In this document: piece after piece, positions 1-6,986 of the stretch | Layout: each line of letters begins with the position of its first letter | Position numbering within the stretch: position 1 is the stretch's first letter | Source of the DNA: an uncultured Candidatus Altimarinota bacterium | GTDB lineage: Bacteria > Patescibacteriota > Gracilibacteria > BD1-5 > UBA2023 | Length of the DNA stretch: 19,745 bases | Direction of reading: 5' to 3' | Assembly: GCA_938036655.1 (NCBI GenBank) | Contig: CALHQS010000079.1 | Span: 1-19,745 of the forward strand | Program-made: the position numbers and the translations under genes | Notes under the pieces: model-generated | Told to the model about the DNA's origin: nothing | Database searches by the model: none | The model's input: only the letters and a program-made list of their open reading frames with translations

Positions 1-341
1 GAAAATTTGACGAGTGAACGCAGCGGAATATGATCGTTACGATAATAATCGTACGTAGTAATCGCAATAATTGTAATAATTTCAAGACACAAAATCAGTG
101 ACATTAGTGCCATTCCAACCAAAAAAACTACAATATTAGTGGGCGAAAAAATCTGCATATTTGCTTCCACCTGCTCCGTTGTCGAAATTGAGAGCAAAAA
201 ATATACCCAAGAAACGCACTGTGAAACCAAGAAATAGAGAAATGCAAAAAAAATCTCCGCCAAAATAAAAGATGGTAAACTCGTTAAAAGTACCATTTTT
301 GTGGGAGAAAATTTGGTTTTTTGGGTGGCAAAAACAGCCAT
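1..341 (-). CDS. Membrane protein of unknown function, N-terminal part (3' end beyond the window)
   Basis: The frame opens with ATG at 341 (MAVFATQKTKFSPTKM) and stays open to the left window edge, so about 113 N-terminal residues are visible. Two long hydrophobic stretches stand out. One lies at about residues 17-40 (FILAEIFFAFLYFLVSQ followed by WVYFLL) and one at about 60-85 (NIVVFLVGMALMSLILCLEI), separated by a short polar loop. A basic/aromatic segment (YDYYRNDHIPLRSLVKF) follows. This looks like an integral membrane protein with a cytoplasmic N-terminus. I do not recognise the family. It is divergent from the two-component system, and a promoter-like pair lies just upstream (363-390). 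The coding call rests on the open frame and sensible hydrophobic pattern. Confidence 0.6.
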   Translation of the reverse strand, partial: MAVFATQKTKFSPTKMVLLTSLPSFILAEIFFAFLYFLVSQCVSWVYFLLSISTTEQVEANMQIFSPTNIVVFLVGMALMSLILCLEIITIIAITTYDYYRNDHIPLRSLVKF

Positions 342-362
342 ACAATTTTTTAGAATAGTTGA

Positions 363-390
363 ATTATAATAAAAATTTTCATTTTTTCAA
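363..390 (-). promoter_or_regulatory. Sigma70-like promoter for the leftward membrane-protein gene
   Basis: Read on the minus strand, TTGAAA (390-385) and TATAAT (368-363) are separated by 16 bases. Transcription would begin near 356, giving a leader of roughly 15 bases before the ATG at 341. Confidence 0.5.
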
Positions 391-424
391 CTTTTGTCAA
401 GAGCATTTTTCCAAAAATCACTGC

Positions 425-461
425 TTGCAAAAACAGAAAAATTTTCTATAATTTCTATAAT
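425..461 (+). promoter_or_regulatory. Promoter of the two-component system
   Basis: TTGCAA (425-430) and TATAAT (447-452) are 16 bases apart. A second TATAAT follows at 456-461 inside a directly repeated TTTCTATAA unit. The start codon is at 483 and no Shine-Dalgarno sequence precedes it. The duplicated -10 could allow two start points. Confidence 0.55.
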
Positions 462-482
462 TTAGTGATTTTTTAGGCTTTT

Positions 483-1142
483 ATGAAAATTCTGGTAGTT
501 GAGGATAATCTCAAAATTCGGAAAAATATCATTGATTTTTTCAAAATTCAGGGACATCTCGCGGAAGGCGCGGAAAATGGCTACGACGCACTCACAATGC
601 TCCACGCGATGTACGATATCGTGATTTTGGACATCAATATGCCAAAAATGAATGGAAAAGAATTTTTAGAAAAAATGCGCACGACGGAAAAAAATGTGCC
701 AGTTATCGCACTTACAAGTAATTCTACGATTGAAAATAAGGCAGAAATTTTTGAACTGGGCGCGGATGATTATCTGACAAAGCCATTTGATATGCGGGAA
801 CTCGAAATGCGAGTTTTGGCTTTGTATCGAAGAAAATGAACGACAATTGAAACCGAAATTCGGTTCGCTGATTGTATTTTGTACCCAGAAAAACACTCGC
901 TGATACAAAACGGAGAAAATGTTATTCTCACATCCAAAGAATATTTAATTTTGGAATTTTTAGCGCGACACAAAGGCTTTCCAAAAACAAAATTGGAAAT
1001 TTTGGAGGCTGCCTGGGGGCTTCGTGAAGCGGAACTCAATTTTAATTCTATTACGCTTGAAGTGCACATTTCTGGACTTCGAAAGAAATTGGGGAAAAAT
1101 ATTATCGAAACCGTAAAATGAACAGGTTACCTTATCGCTTAA
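483..1142 (+). CDS. OmpR/PhoB-family response regulator (contains two UGA-Gly codons)
   Basis: A 219-residue response regulator. The N-terminal receiver domain (about 1-117) has the acidic pair E7/D8, the phospho-acceptor D50 in VILDINMPKMNG, T78 and the invariant K100 in LTKPFD. The C-terminal half (about 125-219) is a winged-helix DNA-binding domain of the OmpR type (LTSKEYLILEFLARHKG, then VHISGLRKKLG). Two in-frame UGA codons, at 837-839 (residue 119, in the linker) and 1119-1121 (residue 213), are read as Gly. The second yields IIETVKGTGYLIA, matching the family ending (I.TVRG.GY). With the standard code the gene would seem split into a receiver and a separate DNA-binding piece. It ends at TAA (1140-1142), just before the histidine kinase gene, its presumed partner. 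Its target genes are unknown. Confidence 0.93.
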
Positions 1143-1162
1143 AATCGTACTTTCCAGTATTT

Positions 1163-2374
1163 ATGAAGAAAAAAATCAAACTCGGACTCGCGAGCAAAGT
1201 TGCCATCAAGGTGACGATTATTTCGTTGGTGCTTTTTTATAGCACCATTACGCTTGTGATGGTCGTGCAATATTCTCTCCTCAAAAATGCGTTATTTGAG
1301 GATTTTTCACGCTATGTGCCGCTCTATATGGAGAGCCTTTTGGACAGTAATATTATTGATGATGATCTGGAAGCAAAAATTAGTGAAAATGCCAGTTTTT
1401 TTAGTTTTCTTCCGTTTGATACGAGTGGAAATCGGCTTTCTGATGCAATTATTCGAAACAATGAAACTGGAAAAATTATTGTCAATGAATATCAATACAT
1501 TCCAGAAGATTCCCAAAATGAAATGTTTGATATTCCAGAAGGGACTCCCGTAAGTAAAGAAGTTGGCGACAGATTTTATTTTTTGTATAAAATCACATAC
1601 AAAAAATACTCAATTCTTTATGCCTCACTTACCTCATCAATATCAGAATATTATGGACTTTTGTTGTATCGTCTTGATGTGATTTTGTGGGCAAGTATTC
1701 TCATATTTTTCGCGATGGGATTTTACTTTTCTCGCCTGATTATCAAGCCAATTCAGGACCACAATACTTCACTCAAACTCTACAACACCAATCTTGCACA
1801 CGAGCTCAAAACGCCACTTTCAGTCGTTCGTTCAAATCTCGATATGCTCGAACTCACAAAAAATGAAAAATTCATCGCATCCAGCAAGGAAGAATTGACA
1901 CACATTGAAAATATCATCAACTCCCTACTTTTCCTGATTCAAAAGCGGTCAAATGGTGAAAATTATGAAATAAAAAATCTTTCCAATATTATCAAAAAGT
2001 CGGGCGCAAAATTCCCACAGCTCACGATAAATTTTGAAAATTTTCAGACAGAAATTACCAAAGAAATCAATGAAGATTTATTTATTTTGCTTGTTGAAAA
2101 TATTTTTGAAAACGCTCACAAATATTCATCTGATGGGAAAATCTCCGTTTCTCTCAATGAAAAATTTTTGAAATTCAGCAATCAAGTTGAAAAAAACCTT
2201 TCTGCCAAAGAACTCAAACAAATCGAGGAAATTTTCTATCAAGTCGACAATTCTCGCAACTCGCAAGGATATGGGTTGGGGATTCCTATGATCAAAAAAA
2301 TTATTGAAAATTTTGGTTGGGAAATGAAAATTTCTTGCAAAAATAATCTTTTTGAAATCAAAATTATCTTTTAA
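1163..2374 (+). CDS. Sensor histidine kinase, membrane-bound
   Basis: Partner kinase of the upstream response regulator. A TM helix (about residues 13-37) is followed by an extracytoplasmic sensor region of about 130 residues, a second TM helix (about 170-190) and the kinase core. The H-box is AHELKTPLSVVRSNL with phospho-accepting H213. The N-box is ENIFENAHKYSSDG and the G2-box is GYGLGIPMIKKII. Two things are atypical. The second TM is joined to the H-box by only about 25 residues with no recognisable HAMP domain. The usual DxGxG box is replaced by a degenerate SNQVEKNL stretch. I chose ATG 1163 (MKKKIKLGLASK) because it gives a normal membrane-protein N-terminus and lies 20 bases past the regulator's TAA. 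ATG 1118 is in frame and would add 15 residues and overlap the regulator by 25 bases. It ends at TAA before a strong terminator. Confidence 0.9.
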   Translation: MKKKIKLGLASKVAIKVTIISLVLFYSTITLVMVVQYSLLKNALFEDFSRYVPLYMESLLDSNIIDDDLEAKISENASFFSFLPFDTSGNRLSDAIIRNNETGKIIVNEYQYIPEDSQNEMFDIPEGTPVSKEVGDRFYFLYKITYKKYSILYASLTSSISEYYGLLLYRLDVILWASILIFFAMGFYFSRLIIKPIQDHNTSLKLYNTNLAHELKTPLSVVRSNLDMLELTKNEKFIASSKEELTHIENIINSLLFLIQKRSNGENYEIKNLSNIIKKSGAKFPQLTINFENFQTEITKEINEDLFILLVENIFENAHKYSSDGKISVSLNEKFLKFSNQVEKNLSAKELKQIEEIFYQVDNSRNSQGYGLGIPMIKKIIENFGWEMKISCKNNLFEIKIIF

Positions 2375-2385
2375 TACTCATTCTT

Positions 2386-2419
2386 ATACTAATGCAAAAA
2401 TTCGCATTAGTATTTTTTT
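2386..2419 (+). terminator. Intrinsic terminator of the two-component operon
   Basis: A perfect 10-bp stem (ATACTAATGC at 2386-2395, GCATTAGTAT at 2404-2413) with an 8-base loop is followed by a run of T. Confidence 0.9.
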
Positions 2420-2431
2420 AAAAAAATTTTA

Positions 2432-2481
2432 GCTTTATAAAGCGGTTTATTATTGCAATTATTTGCAATAAATATTTTTTT
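2432..2481. other. Intergenic region with a 12-bp palindrome and a second hairpin
   Basis: The 256-base gap between the kinase and the TelA-like gene holds more than the terminator at 2386-2419. GCTTTATAAAGC (2432-2443) is a perfect 12-bp palindrome. A 9-bp stem, TTATTGCAA (2450-2458) with TTGCAATAA (2463-2471) around a 4-base loop, is followed by a T run and could be a weak backup terminator. The palindrome could be an operator, but nothing else supports that. Confidence 0.35.
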
Positions 2482-2580
2482 GAGAAAAAATGAAATTTTG
2501 GAGAGTATTTTTAAAAATTTTTGACAGAAAATTATTGTAGGTTATTTTGGAAAATCGTCCACCAGTTTTTGAGAAAAAAT

Positions 2581-2608
2581 TTGCCAAAAAAAATGTTTGA
2601 AATACAAT
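2581..2608 (+). promoter_or_regulatory. Promoter of the TelA-like gene
   Basis: TTGCCA (2581-2586) and TACAAT (2603-2608) with a 16-base spacer. The predicted start is near 2615, leaving about 16 bases of leader before ATG 2631. Confidence 0.5.
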
Positions 2609-2630
2609 GAAACTATCTTAATTTAAGATT

Positions 2631-3740
2631 ATGACAACACAAACTCAAACACAGGATCAGGTGGCTGCCGAGGCTATTGTGAGCACAACGACGGCACGCC
2701 CACTTTCAGCGCTTGAACAGCAACAAGTGGAACAGACTTTTGCTGAGGCAAAAGATTTTCGTGCGCTTGGTGAAAAAATCACTGCGCCAATTGATTCTAT
2801 CATTTCGGAAACAGCTCAAGTGATTGATAGTGATCCGATTATGCAGGTTTCTGATACGCTCACAGCGATGAATAACGATGTGCAGGGTGTTTATAAAGAA
2901 ATCATCGACAACGACGGAACTGTGATGAAAATAGCAAAATCACTCCCACTCATTGGTTCACTCGCAAAATCTCTTGATGCCAAATGGGATGAGGCGAGCT
3001 TCAATATCAAAAATATGGAAGGAAAAATTGCAACGATTTTTGCAGGTTTTGATACTTCATACAACTCCCTCAATACCTCCATTGATATGCAGAAAAAATT
3101 CCTCGAAGGAATTGACGAAAATCTTGGAAAAGTGGTTGCATACAAAGATTTTCTCACCCTCAAGATTGAAGAATTTAAACAAAAAGGTCTCGAAACAACA
3201 GATGAAACGGAAAAAATGAAATACGATATGTTTATTCGTCACGTAGAATATTTTCAGTCAAATCTCGTTGTCCTTATCGGAAATCTTGATATGGCGCGGA
3301 AACGTCTTTTGATGCGACTAGATTCTGCGAGCAAACTTTCGCTTGCGATGAGTTCGTCTCGACCGATTTTTAAAACGCTTTTGTCGACAGCACTCATTGA
3401 AACCAGCTCTCAAAAAGCACTGGATGCATCTATGAAAGCCATCAATATCATGGGTTCCACTATTGACAAAATGTCATCAGAACTCACGGACAAGACCATT
3501 GAATCTTCTCGAAAATCCGAGGAACTCTCATCAAAACCAGTTCTTTCGGCTTCTGTCTTTGTGGACAATGTAACTAAGCTCAAAAATCATTTTGATACTA
3601 TTGAAGCCTATCGCGCTCAAGTAAAAATCGAGGCCGATGCACAGAAAAAATTATTTGACGATGCTTCGCAAAAACTCAAAGAAGTGAAAGTTTTGGGTGC
3701 GCAAGATCAGGAAGAATTCGCACAAGAACTCACAAAATAA
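2631..3740 (+). CDS. TelA-like (toxic anion resistance family) protein
   Basis: A 369-residue, largely helical soluble protein with no signal peptide or TM segment. Its layout resembles the TelA/YaaN family: a low-complexity acidic N-terminus, then long helices. These include an LPLIGSLAKSLDAKWDEA stretch, a central segment rich in charged helices (DMARKRLLMRLDSASKLSL), an SRPIFKTLLSTALIETSSQ region, and a final coiled coil. Family members were named for tellurite resistance and often associate with stress or membrane functions, but the biochemical role is poorly defined. The gene appears monocistronic, with its own promoter and a terminator shared with the convergent radA. The family call rests on overall pattern, not on a catalytic motif, so a generic coiled-coil protein remains possible. 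Confidence 0.6.
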   Translation: MTTQTQTQDQVAAEAIVSTTTARPLSALEQQQVEQTFAEAKDFRALGEKITAPIDSIISETAQVIDSDPIMQVSDTLTAMNNDVQGVYKEIIDNDGTVMKIAKSLPLIGSLAKSLDAKWDEASFNIKNMEGKIATIFAGFDTSYNSLNTSIDMQKKFLEGIDENLGKVVAYKDFLTLKIEEFKQKGLETTDETEKMKYDMFIRHVEYFQSNLVVLIGNLDMARKRLLMRLDSASKLSLAMSSSRPIFKTLLSTALIETSSQKALDASMKAINIMGSTIDKMSSELTDKTIESSRKSEELSSKPVLSASVFVDNVTKLKNHFDTIEAYRAQVKIEADAQKKLFDDASQKLKEVKVLGAQDQEEFAQELTK

Positions 3741-3764
3741 AAATCTCCAATCGGAGATTTTTTT
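3741..3764. terminator. Bidirectional terminator between the TelA-like gene and radA
   Basis: AAATCTCC (3741-3748), loop AATC, GGAGATTT (3753-3760), with T runs on both strands. It follows the TelA-like TAA directly and touches the radA stop (3763-3765). Confidence 0.88.
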
Positions 3765-5103
3765 AGCGATGAAATTTTTTGGCAATTTCAGAAATATTTT
3801 TCACACGCGTAATATTGAGATTTTCTGGAATTTTCCCATCATAATTTTCAGGAATAAAAACATTTGTAAATCCGAGTTTCGCAGCTTCCAAAAGGCGTTT
3901 TTCACACAAAAAAACATTTTTAATAACGCCGGTCAGCGATACTTCTCCCAAAAAAATCGTTCGTCCAAGCGATATATTATTTTTGGAACTCAAAATCGCC
4001 ATCACACAAGCCAAATCCACCCCTGGCTCATTCAGATTCATCCCACGCGCGACATTGATATACACATCCGATGAATCCAGTTTTATGTCCGCAAATTTGG
4101 TCATAACAGCCACCAGCAAATCCAACTTTCCTGTGTTAATCCCCCGACTTGAACGCTTTGGATAGCCAAATTTGGTATATGTGGTGAGCGCCTCAATCTC
4201 GACAAGAATAGGCCGATTTCCCTCGATTGTCATCGTGAGCGCCGAACCCGAAAGTGAAAAATTATTTTCATCAATAAATTCCATTCCAGGATTCGACAAA
4301 TCTTTGAGTCCATCGGCATCCATTCGGAAAAGCCCGACAGCATCCGTTGCGCCAAAACGATTTTTGAAGGCGCGCAAAATGCGGTAATTCTCTGTTCGAA
4401 GCCCTTCCAAAAATAATACCACATCCACCAAATGCTCGAGTGCTTTTGGTCCACCAATCGAACCATCTTTCGTGACATGCCCAATCAAAACAATTGCCTT
4501 GCCAAGTTTTTTAGCAACTTGCATACACATTTCTGTCATCGCGCGAATCTGAGAAATGCTTCCAGGCGCGCCGTCCAGACTGGATGCAGAAAGAACTGAC
4601 AACGAATCAATAATAATAATTTTCGCAGAAGAATTTTCAATAGTCGCAATAATGCTTTCAAAATCAGAATCTGACAAAATATCGATATACTCACCATGGA
4701 CCCCGAGTCGACGCGCGCGACCCGAAATCTGCAAAACTGACTCTTCGCCTGAAACATACAAAACAGGCGTTTCAGCGCTCGAATACCAATCACTCATTTG
4801 GAGTGAAAGCGTGGATTTTCCAATTCCAGGCTCACCTGAGAGCAACACAAGCGACCCGGCCACAAGTCCACCACCCAAAACCCCATCCAATTCTACCGAA
4901 CTCGAAGTATAACGAGAAACTTCCGCCACAGCATTTGGAAGAATTTTTTCCGTTTCACGAGCGTGTCCCGACTGGATTTTTCCTTTTTTCACAACCGGTT
5001 TTTGGCGTTCCTCAAGCGTATTCCACTCGCCACACGCACTACATTTTCCTGACCATTTTGGAAATTCTGATTTACAATTTGAACAAACAAACATACAATA
5101 CAC
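3763..5103 (-). CDS. radA: DNA repair protein RadA (Sms)
   Basis: A 446-residue RadA, close to the usual bacterial length of about 450. It is a cytoplasmic RecA-like DNA-dependent ATPase and helicase that promotes branch migration of recombination intermediates. Visible in order are: a zinc finger with C7, C10, C21 and C24 (FVCSNCKSEFPKWSGKCSAC); Walker A GEPGIGKST at 90-98; a Walker B-like IIIIDSLSVL stretch; the RadA-specific KNRFG motif (FKNRFGATDAVGLF, about residue 245); and a C-terminal Lon-protease-like domain (GYPKRSSRGINTGKLDLLVAVMTK begins it, shown in part). Two near ATGs exist: 5103 (MYCMFVC) and 5094 (MFVCSNC). The shorter start also keeps the whole zinc finger. It lies 12 bases behind recX, suggesting a recX-radA recombination operon. 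It contains no UGA codons. Confidence 0.97.
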   Translation of the reverse strand: MYCMFVCSNCKSEFPKWSGKCSACGEWNTLEERQKPVVKKGKIQSGHARETEKILPNAVAEVSRYTSSSVELDGVLGGGLVAGSLVLLSGEPGIGKSTLSLQMSDWYSSAETPVLYVSGEESVLQISGRARRLGVHGEYIDILSDSDFESIIATIENSSAKIIIIDSLSVLSASSLDGAPGSISQIRAMTEMCMQVAKKLGKAIVLIGHVTKDGSIGGPKALEHLVDVVLFLEGLRTENYRILRAFKNRFGATDAVGLFRMDADGLKDLSNPGMEFIDENNFSLSGSALTMTIEGNRPILVEIEALTTYTKFGYPKRSSRGINTGKLDLLVAVMTKFADIKLDSSDVYINVARGMNLNEPGVDLACVMAILSSKNNISLGRTIFLGEVSLTGVIKNVFLCEKRLLEAAKLGFTNVFIPENYDGKIPENLNITRVKNISEIAKKFHR

Positions 5104-5115
5104 TAAAAAAATAAG

Positions 5116-5685
5116 TTATTCTTCCGAAGTCAAAACATTTTTGATTGCGTCATAACGAAAGCCCTTTCGCATCAATGCCTGATAAAATTTTTGTAATTCT
5201 TTTTTGTCTGAAAGATTATATTTTCGCGAATATTTTTCTATTTCTTTGAGAAGCCCAGAATCATCAGAATAATGTCCCAAAAGTTCCTCAATTTCGTCAC
5301 GAAAATATGGAAATTTGGACGATAATTCACCTTGTAAAACTCGCAAAGACTTCCCTTTTTGCAATTTATTCTGAATCGTTTTTTCAATATTACATCGAAA
5401 ATTTTCCCAATCATACAATTCTCACAAGAACGCCTCAATTTTTTTTTCAATATCTTCTCGTACAAATTTTTTATTCAATAATTTAATTTTGATATCAGAA
5501 ACGGAGCGCCCAGTATTGATAAAAGTCCTCAGCCAAGCATCAAGCATCAAGCCTTCATCATAACCAATCGTCGCCAAAATTTCCTCTGGGTAAGAAGCGT
5601 TTTTCTTCTCCAAATACGCCAGAAAGCGGTTTTTGGATGGTGCATAACGAGCCATATAATGTGATGCGCGTGCATAAATATTCAT
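5116..5685 (-). CDS. recX: RecX-family regulatory protein (contains one UGA-Gly codon)
   Basis: A 189-residue protein, all-helical and rich in basic residues, with the repeated three-helix pattern of RecX, the modulator that binds RecA filaments. Repeat-like segments are ARASHYMARYAPSKNRFLAY, then GRSVSDIKIKLLNKKFVRED, then KSLRVLQGELSSKFPYF, and finally LQKFYQALMRKGFRYDAI. An in-frame UGA at 5424-5422 (residue 88, FLGELYD) is read as Gly. Without recoding the gene would split into two unrecognisable halves. It is transcribed just ahead of radA with a 12-base gap, and the shared recombination role supports the call. The start ATG 5685 lies 6 bases after a TATAAT box, so the message may be leaderless. 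Sequence similarity to canonical RecX is modest. Confidence 0.62.
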
Positions 5686-5691
5686 ACCAGA

Positions 5692-5718
5692 ATTATACGA
5701 ATTTCACGAGAAAAACAA
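5692..5718 (-). promoter_or_regulatory. Promoter of recX-radA, apparently leaderless
   Basis: Minus-strand TATAAT (5697-5692) ends 6 bases before ATG 5685, so transcription should start at or next to the start codon. TTGTTT (5718-5713) is a plausible -35 with a 15-base spacer. Confidence 0.5.
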
Positions 5719-5734
5719 GAAATTTTAAAAAAAT

Positions 5735-5763
5735 TTGACTTATTGAGCGAAATATTGTAAAAT
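5735..5763 (+). promoter_or_regulatory. Strong sigma70-like promoter of the small gene at 5802
   Basis: TTGACT (5735-5740) and TAAAAT (5758-5763) are separated by exactly 17 bases. It is divergent from the recX promoter. The leader would be about 30 bases. Confidence 0.65.
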
Positions 5764-5801
5764 CAAGATATTCTCTTATTCAATTTGTTTACTTTTTGTA
5801 T

Positions 5802-6023
5802 ATGACTACCATTCAAGACGACAGATCTGCAAAAAAATATCGCTATGGCGCGTACGATGTTATGCGTCAGAAAAATCGAATGGCAGCACTCGAATCTTTT
5901 GGAATTGATCGCGAACGTGTAGAACGCATCGATCAAGAAATGAAGGCTGCATGCGGAATTGCTGGAAAGCGCTGGTCAATTCATGGCTGCTTTGATATTG
6001 AAGATGAAAAAAAATCTTCATAG
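5802..6023 (+). CDS. Small hypothetical protein, 73 residues
   Basis: I do not recognise this family. The protein (MTTIQDDRSAKKYRYGAYDV at the start) is soluble, strongly charged and likely helical in the middle (MRQKNRMAALESFGIDRERV). It has two cysteines (AACGIAG and HGCFDIED) and an acidic/lysine-rich tail. ATG 5802 is preferred to the upstream TTG at 5796. It stands alone as a complete transcription unit: a near-consensus promoter at 5735-5763, a TAG stop at 6021-6023, and a hairpin terminator starting 3 bases later. Its local base composition is somewhat richer in G and C than the neighbouring AT-rich genes. The promoter/terminator pair and sensible codon use support a real gene. Confidence 0.7.
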   Translation: MTTIQDDRSAKKYRYGAYDVMRQKNRMAALESFGIDRERVERIDQEMKAACGIAGKRWSIHGCFDIEDEKKSS

Positions 6024-6025
6024 CC

Positions 6026-6052
6026 AAATCCTCAAAATGAGGATTTTATTTT
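6026..6052 (+). terminator. Terminator of the small gene at 5802
   Basis: AAATCCTC (6026-6033) pairs with GAGGATTT (6039-6046), followed by a T-rich tract. The tract runs into the -35 box of the next gene (6051-6056). Confidence 0.82.
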
Positions 6053-6079
6053 GCTTTTTGTGAAAAAATAGGCTAAAAT
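6051..6079 (+). promoter_or_regulatory. Promoter of the small gene at 6101
   Basis: TTGCTT (6051-6056) and TAAAAT (6074-6079) have a 17-base spacer, and the predicted start is about 15 bases before the ATG. The -35 box overlaps the T tract of the preceding terminator. Confidence 0.5.
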
Positions 6080-6100
6080 GGAGCCATCGTAACTTCAAAT

Positions 6101-6388
6101 ATGAATATTTTTACACCCGAGATTGTCACGGAAATTCAGAACTTTCAAAAAAATCCCACACAAAAACGATTTTTTGAAATCATGATTTTGAGAAAAAATT
6201 TTGCTGGACAGGTTGATGCGATTCTGAAGCAATTTCCCAATACAGAAAATCCTTTTTTGGAAAAATTTTTATCAGAAAATCCTGATGAAAATAAGGAAAA
6301 TGCGATTTTTAATGCCGCTCAGTCATTAGCCGAAAAACAGCCACATTTTTTTGAAAAAATCCTTCGTGACACTCGCGAACTTCACTAA
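6101..6388 (+). CDS. Small hypothetical protein, 95 residues
   Basis: I do not recognise the family. The sequence (MNIFTPEIVTEIQNFQKNPT at the start) is soluble and predicted helical, with no signal peptide, TM segment or cysteine. It is rich in Phe, Asn, Lys and Glu, and ends with QPHFFEKILRDTRELH. The pattern of regularly spaced hydrophobics suggests a small helical bundle. It starts at ATG 6101 without a Shine-Dalgarno sequence and ends at TAA, directly before a terminator shared with the convergent NUDIX gene. Like its left neighbour it is a complete stand-alone transcription unit, which argues for a real gene. Confidence 0.68.
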   Translation: MNIFTPEIVTEIQNFQKNPTQKRFFEIMILRKNFAGQVDAILKQFPNTENPFLEKFLSENPDENKENAIFNAAQSLAEKQPHFFEKILRDTRELH

Positions 6389-6390
6389 AA

Positions 6391-6411
6391 AAATCCGAAA
6401 ATCGGATTTTT
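6391..6411. terminator. Bidirectional terminator between the small gene and the NUDIX gene
   Basis: AAATCCGA (6391-6398), loop AAA, TCGGATTT (6402-6409), flanked by A run and T run. It serves the plus-strand gene ending at 6388 and the minus-strand gene ending at 6410. Confidence 0.85.
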
Positions 6412-6985
6412 ATTTTCCAAAAATTATTTTTTTCAATTCATCATACTTGGCTTTATCAAGCCGTGCTTCGTACAACATTGGCAACAGGTTCCAATGGTGA
6501 TGAAATTTTTCATCACTCGAAAGTTCCAAAAATTCATCAAAATCTACCTCAAATAATTCAATTTTTTCGCCCCCATCAGGATTAATAGCGCCAACAATCT
6601 CGCAATCACGAGCAATAAAATAGTCCACATATGTTGCCGTATGTGCGGTTCACGAAAAAGTAAACCATTCCGACCAATTCTGAGAAACTGCGCCTGTTTC
6701 CTCAAGAAGTTCGCGCTTGGCGGCTTCAAGCGGAGAGATATCAGAATCGTCGATTGCACCACCCGGCAGCGAAATAAACGATTTTCGCATCGGCTGTTCT
6801 TGGCGTGTCAGCAAAATTTTTCCATTTTTCAAAATAGGAAGCACAAACGCACCATCCATAAATCTCGCGCGTTCAAATCGCGCCGTAGTTCCGTCATACA
6901 TCGGCTGATTCCATTGAAAAATCTCACAGCGAACGCCATCAAAAACCTTTTCAGCATGCGCTGGAATACTCGGATGCGGTCTCAT
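6410..6985 (-). CDS. NUDIX hydrolase, ADP-ribose pyrophosphatase-like (contains one UGA-Gly codon)
   Basis: A 191-residue NUDIX enzyme. Such enzymes cleave a nucleoside diphosphate linked to another group, using divalent metal. The signature lies at about residues 75-100: LPGGAIDDSDISPLEAAKRE then LLEETGA. The REL-EE-G core with the metal-binding glutamates is intact. The spacing before it is one residue longer than the textbook box, with Asp/Ile where Glu is usual. The N-terminal RCEIFQWNQP and ILKNGKILLTRQEQP stretches fit ADP-sugar pyrophosphatase-type members. UGA at 6652-6650 (residue 112, FTFSGTAHTATYV) is read as Gly, joining the box to the C-terminal half. The start ATG 6985 follows the metG TAA by one base, so the two are translationally close and co-transcribed. 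The substrate is not predictable. Confidence 0.88.
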
Positions 6986-6986
6986 A

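Noticed and set aside
136..345. Short minus-strand frame beginning with TTG at 345
   Set aside because: The frame starting at ATG 341 is open to the window edge and has a clear membrane-protein hydrophobic pattern, so it is the better reading of this region.
837..839. UGA read as tryptophan (code 4)
   Set aside because: UGA codons at 1119 and 10430 occupy conserved glycine positions, and Trp is encoded by UGG elsewhere in the same proteins.
483..1121. Split response regulator as two separate genes or a pseudogene
   Set aside because: The pieces are in the same frame with only UGA between them, and the joined protein is a normal-length OmpR-type regulator with its conserved ending restored.
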